A DNA stretch of 64,000 nucleotides from Tragulus kanchil (Eukaryota; Chordata; Mammalia; Artiodactyla; Tragulidae): positions 200,876,939 through 200,940,938 of the forward strand of contig JAIOJX010000032.1 in the NCBI GenBank assembly GCA_022376925.1, given 5' to 3'. The stretch's first letter is position 1. Every line of letters begins with the position of its first letter. The notes beneath the pieces were generated by a model. It made no database searches and was not told where the DNA came from. It worked only from the letters and a program-made list of their open reading frames with translations. This document shows, in pieces, positions 59,307 to 64,000 of this stretch. A program made the translations under genes and the position numbers.

Positions 59307-60202
59307 ATAGTGGGCGTTAAAAGATAACTACCAAATATTTCAACTCTAAAACAGAGTTTCTATCAACCAAGATGACTTCTGAAGAGGCCAAGCAACTACT
59401 TACTGGATTGAACCATATGAAACTGCTGGTATTTGACTGGTTTTGACCTACAAAATGACAATTTTCAATGGTTCAAACGGATACCCTGAGAACATCACTA
59501 ATAATCAAAAAGGTAGCCATGAAATGAGGCTTTGACGAATCCCCCAACAGCAATCACAAGGAACTGACACTCAGGAAGATCAATTGTTTCCATTTTGATG
59601 TTGACTTTTCCACACGGCTTGCACAATACGAGGCACAGAGTGAACAGTTGGGCTCATGATGGCGATGGCTCCTGCTGCTATTTCTTGAGACAGGGGCCTC
59701 TGGGGTGGTCCTTCCATGATGCCATCAAATTCTATCCTCATCGCTAAGCCCTGGGCAGGATGTTACTGTATGAGCCCACTGACTGTTTACTTCTAGACCA
59801 ACTTTGTTCTTCTTGCGTGTGGCTAGACGAACAGAAAGTATTTCTTCAGTGGTAAGAGTGAATTATCAACAGCACTTGTTTGGCTTAACCACAGGAAAGG
59901 GGAATGCTTGCAGCACCTTCCCAGTCTATTTCACCCCTTGGGGGCGGTGAGTGGGGAGGGGTGCAGTTTCTTTGTTCATGCATACCATGGAAGGAGGAGA
60001 GATGAGGTAATACGTGTCATTTTCGGGGTTAAAGCATCAGTAATTATTGCTTCCAGAAAAGACTCTTCCCAAAGATGAGGAAGCCCCTGCTCTACAAACG
60101 TCATGAACGTCTCTAAAATAGCTCTTTGTTCATGAGTGATATGAAGTTGAAGGGCCAACAGATGTGCCAGATGAAAAAACTGTATCCAAATAGACATGTA
60201 TG

Positions 60203-60360
60203 GGACTTCCCTGGTAGTCCAATGGTTAAGACTTGCCTTCTAATGCAGGGGATGGAGGTTCAGTCCCTGGTTGAGGAGATCCCACATACCTCACAGCCAA
60301 TAAAACAAAACATAAAACAGAAGCAACAAAGTAATAAGACTCATTAAAGACTTTAAAAAT
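60203..60360 (+). mobile_element. CHR-type tRNA SINE, short
   Basis: GGGACTTCCCTGGTAGTCCA, GGTTAAGACTTGCCTTCTAA, GGTTCAGTCCCTGGTTGAGG and ATCCCACATACCTCACAGCC, then an A-rich tail. The middle of the CHR body is missing. Confidence 0.8.
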
Positions 60361-60411
60361 AGTTACATTAAAAAATCTTTTAATAAGGACCACACAAATA
60401 GACCATGGTGG

Positions 60412-60451
60412 AAATCCGGGGATTAAATCCGGGGATTTAGAAATCCGGGGA
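60412..60451 (+). repeat. Three copies of an 11-mer, AAATCCGGGGA
   Basis: The 11-mer occurs at 60412, 60425 and 60441, spaced 13 and 16 bases apart. It is a small CpG-containing repeat island in A/T-rich DNA, seen nowhere else in the window. Confidence 0.85.
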
Positions 60452-60589
60452 TGAATTTGACAAAATCAGAGAATGGTTCCAAGTTTAAGACAAATAAGCC
60501 AATTGCACTAGTGCAAGAAGACAGAGAAATAGTTTGGTATGTACAAAATAGTAAATGTTTTCAGTGACTTTAATTTTTAAAAAAGTTCA

Positions 60590-60655
60590 ATTTTTAAAAA
60601 ATTCAATTTAAATTTAAAATTAAATTCAATTTAAATTTAAAATTTTCATTTAAAA
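60590..60655. repeat. A/T-rich 23-bp tandem repeat with palindromic cores
   Basis: A 21-base stretch at 60601-60621 is repeated at 60624-60644. Each holds the self-complementary AATTTAAATT. Confidence 0.85.
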
Positions 60656-60829
60656 AGTCATTTTTCATAAGCAAGGTATTTGGTGCTGCCATTAATAGAT
60701 ATAGGGAGTCTGGGAACGAGCAGAAATGCCACCATTCTATAATGAACCAGTTGCAACAGCTCCATGACACTGTATGTAGTGTAGGTAAGGATGCAAAAAA
60801 AAAAAGAGTTATTGTTCAGAGAACAATGA

Positions 60830-61005
60830 CAATGACCTGGATGAAAGAACTTAAAACCCTTGTATGAGAATGCCCAAAGAAACTGGAGATGTTTCAGCCT
60901 TTGGAAAAGAAAATCCTTAAAGACAAAAGCCCTGTCTTCAAACACTGGGAGTGCAATTAGATCTATTCTGTGTGTCTCCAAGGACTGGAAGCAATACAGG
61001 TGAGT
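60830..61005 (+). mobile_element. CR1/L3-like LINE fragment
   Basis: AAGAAACTGGAGATGTTTCAGCC-TTTGGAAAAG, CCCTGTCTTCAAACACTGGG, GATCTATTCTGTGTGTCTCC and GGACTGGAAGCAATACAGG keep the L3 order. A 107-codon minus-strand frame across it is a shadow. Confidence 0.55.
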
Positions 61006-61509
61006 GAAGGCTATAGTGACTCAGAATAAAGAAGAGCCTGTGAACACTCAGTGCTGTTGGAATGGAATGGAACGGCTAAAGGAGAAAGGAGTTTCTCGTC
61101 ACTGCAGGGGTTCGCGAGTTTGAATAAACTCAAATTAGGTGCACAGAGAGCCTCAACAACATTTGGGTCCTCTCCATCTCTGAAATGCTGATCCTAACAA
61201 CAAAGTTTATGAGCACATACAGTATGCCAGGTGAAGGGTGGGGTACAGGCATGGATAAGTCTGTTCTCAAGAGCAAGGCACGCCCCGTCTTTCTAGAGTC
61301 CACAGTCACCGATGAGGGCATGTGGGGGGACAACACCCAGCTGGCTACTGAATAGAGTATTACAAGGAGGGCTCCGCTAGCTCGGAGACCTAAGGGGCTG
61401 GGGGATCATGCATCGCAGACACCCTTCCATCTCTTAACCCCCTTCATTTATGGAAGGTGTACCAACAGTGGCTAAGCTAACAATTTCAAGTCCCTTTACT
61501 CTCCTTTAA

Positions 61510-61600
61510 AACGTTGATTTTCAAACTTTGGTCATATCCAATCACTTGGGAGAAATGTCTTACTTCAAGGAGCCTGGATCATATTCATTAGCTTTCTGGG
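61510..61600 (+). mobile_element. MER5A-like element, left part, split by a SINE
   Basis: TTGATTTTCAAACTTTGGTC, ATCCAATCACTTGGGAGAAA and GGAGCCTGGATCATATTCAT fit the 5' half. The right half resumes at 61791-61835 (CTCCAGGTGATGTTCGTGCT, CTGCAAACCATTGC) on the other side of the SINE. The second copy is at 62589-62679 and 62865-62909. Confidence 0.6.
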
Positions 61601-61604
61601 TGGC

Positions 61605-61790
61605 TTTTTTTTTTTTTTTTTTTTTTTTGAAATTTTTCATTATTTATTCATTTGGCTGTGCGGGATCTTAATTGTACCACATGAACTCTTAGTTTCAGCA
61701 TATGGGATATAGTTTCCAGACCAGGAATGGAACCTGGGCCCCTGTCTTGGGAGCATAGCATCTTAGCCTCTGAATTAGCAGGAAAGTCCC
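61605..61790 (-). mobile_element. CHR-type tRNA SINE, inverted, inside MER5A
   Basis: A T24 tract (61605-61628), then TTATTTATTCATTTGGCTGT, GATATAGTTTCCAGACCAGG, AATGGAACCTGGGCCCCTGT and finally AGCAGGAAAGTCCC, the inverted head. Confidence 0.88.
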
Positions 61791-61844
61791 CTCCAGGTGA
61801 TGTTCGTGCTTGCCGGAGTCTGCAAACCATTGCTTCAAATCATC

Positions 61845-61990
61845 CAAAATCTGGATTCAAATCCCAGCCTGACTTCTTGCTAACTGGGATATTGAGCAAG
61901 TTAACTATTCTGTGCCTTTTCCTGTAAAACATATGCATCTCACATGTAAAATATCTTCACAGGATTACTGTAACCATCACATACATGACA
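61845..61990 (+). mobile_element. MIR SINE
   Basis: TCTGGATTCAAATCCCAGCC, GGGATATTGAGCAAGTTAAC, TTCTGTGCCTTTTCCTGTAA and ACAGGATTACTGTAACCATC follow the forward MIR order. The second copy is at 62919-63064. Confidence 0.7.
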
Positions 61991-62683
61991 ATCCCATGCA
62001 ACCACACAGGAAGACACTTAACAGATAGCAGAGCTCATGGCACACAGGAAGGGCTGGACAGCTTGTAGTCACCGCCGTCTTACTCAGGAGACTGGCGTAT
62101 CTAGGCCTCTCTCCTCCACACCCCCACCTGCCCAGCTCCTGCCAACATTACCTCTCCAGTAAGCGGGCAGCACTAGCAGACTGCCCACCCAGGTGTCCTC
62201 AGATGCCTCCCTCCATGGACACGGTCAGCTAAGTGACCCCACAAGGGCACCCAGCTCCTACCTCATCCATCGGCCCCACCTCCTAGAGCCCAGTGGCAGC
62301 CACCCCAGCAGACTGCCCAGTCCCAATAGGCTGCATGACCTTCAGGGGGGGCAAGGCCAACGCCCGTCTTTCTAGAGTCCACAGTCACCGATGAGGGCAT
62401 GTGGGGGGACAACACCCAGCTGGCTACTGAATAGAGTATTACAAGGAGGGCTCCGCTAGCTCGGAGACCTAAGGGGCTGGGGGATCATGCATCGCAGACA
62501 CCCTTCCATCTCTTAACCCCCTTCATTTATGGAAGGTGTACCAACAGTGGCTAAGCTAACAATTTCAAGTCCCTTTACTCTCCTTTAAAACGTTGATTTT
62601 CAAACTTTGGTCATATCCAATCACTTGGGAGAAATGTCTTACTTCAAGGAGCCTGGATCATATTCATTAGCTTTCTGGGTGGC

Positions 62684-62864
62684 TTTTTTTTATTTTCTTT
62701 TTGAAATTTTTCATTATTTATTCATTTGGCTGTGTGGGATCTTAATTGTACCACATGAACTCTTAGTTTCAGCATATGGGATATAGTTTCCAGACCAGGA
62801 ATGGAACCTGGGCCCCTGTCTTGGGAGCATAGCATCTTAGCCTCTGAATTAGCAGGAAAGTCCC
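62684..62864 (-). mobile_element. CHR-type tRNA SINE, inverted, second copy
   Basis: Copy of 61605-61790 in tandem duplication 20. Its T tract is T8-A-T4-C-T5 instead of T24, which suggests an unreliable base call in one copy. Confidence 0.88.
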
Positions 62865-63485
62865 CTCCAGGTGATGTTCGTGCTTGCCGGAGTCTGCAAA
62901 CCATTGCTTCAAATCATCCAAAATCTGGATTCAAATCCCAGCCTGACTTCTTGCTAACTGGGATATTGAGCAAGTTAACTATTCTGTGCCTTTTCCTGTA
63001 AAACATATGCATCTCACATGTAAAATATCTTCACAGGATTACTGTAACCATCACATACATGACAATCCCATGCAACCACACAGGAAGACACTTAACAGAT
63101 AGCAGAGCTCATGGCACACAGGAAGGGCTGGACAGCTTGTAGTCACCGCCGTCTTACTCAGGAGACTGGCGTATCTAGGCCCTCTCTCCTCCACACCCCC
63201 ACCTGCCCAGCTCCTGCCAACATTACCTCTCCAGTAAGCGGGCAGCACTAGCAGACTGCCCACCCAGGTGTCCTCAGATGCCTCCCTCCATGGACACGGT
63301 CAGCTAAGTGACCCCACAAGGGCACCCAACTCTCCTCCAGACTCAACTGCATGCCATCGGCCCCCACCTCCTGAGCCCAGACTCCTACAGTGACTAGCTT
63401 AGCCCAAGCCCTTTCTAGACGTCTCTAGGCAGGTTTCAGAATGGGAGAGTCCCCAGGGCTGCCACCAATAGGCTGCATGACTTAG

Positions 63486-64000
63486 CTAGGTTACATGGAA
63501 GCTCTGTGGTCTCACTTGTCCCTCCTACACAAGGAAGAGTTGATTGAGAATAGTTTCTCCTTGGTCTCATCAATGGCATTTTGAGCAGCACAGTCTTCGA
63601 ATGAGACCCTCTCGTATATGACAGCACATTTAGCATTGATCGTCCCTTACTCCTAAATGCCACCAATGGCCCCTCATCATCGGAGTGGCAAATGTGCACC
63701 CCACATGTGGCAGAGACAGGGGCAACAGCTGTACTATCCCACAGAGACTAGAGGATCACTTCCATGGATTTTCCAGCTCCAATTCTTACCCTGCCCTCCA
63801 GAACTGAGAAACAAACTGGATCACAGTCAGCACACTGGTGGGTCTGACTTGCCATGTCAGTAAAGGAGGTGATTTAAAAGGCTCTAGAAAGAGGCACTGA
63901 GGCTGAGTGATCTACTTCTTCGAGTTAGCTGAAGTTGTAGGTAGGTTCCTTACTCACACTTATTCATCAAGAGTGACTACAGGAGCCAAGGAGGTCTTCC
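63486..64000. other. Unclassified sequence at the right edge
   Basis: No repeat family or gene is recognised in the last 500 bases. Confidence 0.45.

Larger units (their letters stand above)
57758..59886. repeat. Tandem duplication 19 (copies 57758-58823 and 58824-59886)
   Basis: Period 1066. Small indels or substitutions occur in a C/A run near 58478/59541 and near 58766/59831. The join is clean at 58820-58824. Confidence 0.97.
61284..63485. repeat. Tandem duplication 20 (copies 61284-62362 and 62363-63485)
   Basis: Offset 1079, falling to 1074 after a T24 tract in the left copy becomes an interrupted 19-base tract in the right. The left copy is collinear to about 62249. Then 62249-62362 is a shortened, scrambled version of 63325-63485: short shared blocks (for example CATCGGCCCC and AATAGGCTGCATGAC) in the same order, with the intervening sequence changed or missing. 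Confidence 0.95.

Noticed and set aside
1..63485. CRISPR array or satellite explanation for the repeated units
   Set aside because: There are only two (locally three) copies per unit, units are about 1.1 kb and unrelated to each other, and there is no short repeat-spacer pattern. The DNA is clearly mammalian.

Overview
The window is nuclear DNA of a pecoran ruminant, most likely a bovid. The evidence is its interspersed repeats. It has many tRNA-headed Bov-tA SINEs and Bov-A monomers, several CHR-type tRNA SINEs and a 5'-truncated BovB (RTE) LINE with a readable YADD reverse-transcriptase motif. It also has a bovine-type mariner fragment on an older mammalian layer (MIR, L2, MER5A, an MLT1 LTR, a Tigger-like DNA element, CR1/L3-like fragments). 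The species cannot be told from the sequence. I see no convincing protein-coding exon, no functional RNA gene and no CRISPR array. The longest open frames (up to 158 codons) look like chance frames or lie inside repeats. The window reads as intergenic or intronic DNA.

The dominant structure is a series of 20 direct tandem duplications. Each has a period of about 1.06-1.16 kb, the two copies abut or are separated by at most about 32 bp, and each pair is nearly identical. The 20 units are unrelated to one another in sequence. Junctions lie near positions 612, 3354, 5323, 7285, 9948, 12825, 17077, 21308, 23432, 25314, 28481, 33176, 41231, 43790, 45669, 47622, 51789, 55881, 58824 and 62363. The duplications add about 22 kb, so collapsing them would leave about 42 kb. 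Differences between copies are mostly small indels and scrambled bases within some tens of bases of the junctions, plus a few isolated substitutions inside. This looks more like unmerged overlapping contig or gap-patch ends than biology. That interpretation is an inference; the duplication pattern itself is read directly.

Layout. 1-8.4 kb: MIR, L2, one Bov-tA, an MLT1 LTR (doubled), and a chain of three overlapping duplications. 8.4-11.7 kb: MIR, mariner and CHR SINE (doubled), inverted Bov-tA. 11.7-20 kb: mostly unclassified sequence with MER5A plus Bov-tA (doubled) and a GC-richer, repeat-poor patch at 14.6-15.1 kb. 20-27 kb: a second chain of three duplications carrying a Tigger-like element. 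27-34.4 kb: a duplicated unclassified block, a repeat-poor stretch with Z-DNA-prone DNA, then a SINE and microsatellite cluster (doubled). 34.4-40.1 kb: no duplication, with an AT cruciform and possible regulatory sequence. 40.1-48.7 kb: four duplications, three of them chained, including a GC-rich block with a 66-nt purine tract and a SINE with clear target-site duplications. 48.7-57.5 kb: L1, MER5A and MIR fragments, two SINEs with target-site duplications, and a BovB interrupted by a SINE (partly doubled). 57.5-64 kb: CR1/L3-like fragments, CHR SINEs, MER5A split by a SINE (doubled), MIR.

No genes act together here. The practical message is that coordinates, copy number and repeat counts in this window should not be trusted until the tandem duplications are tested against raw reads.
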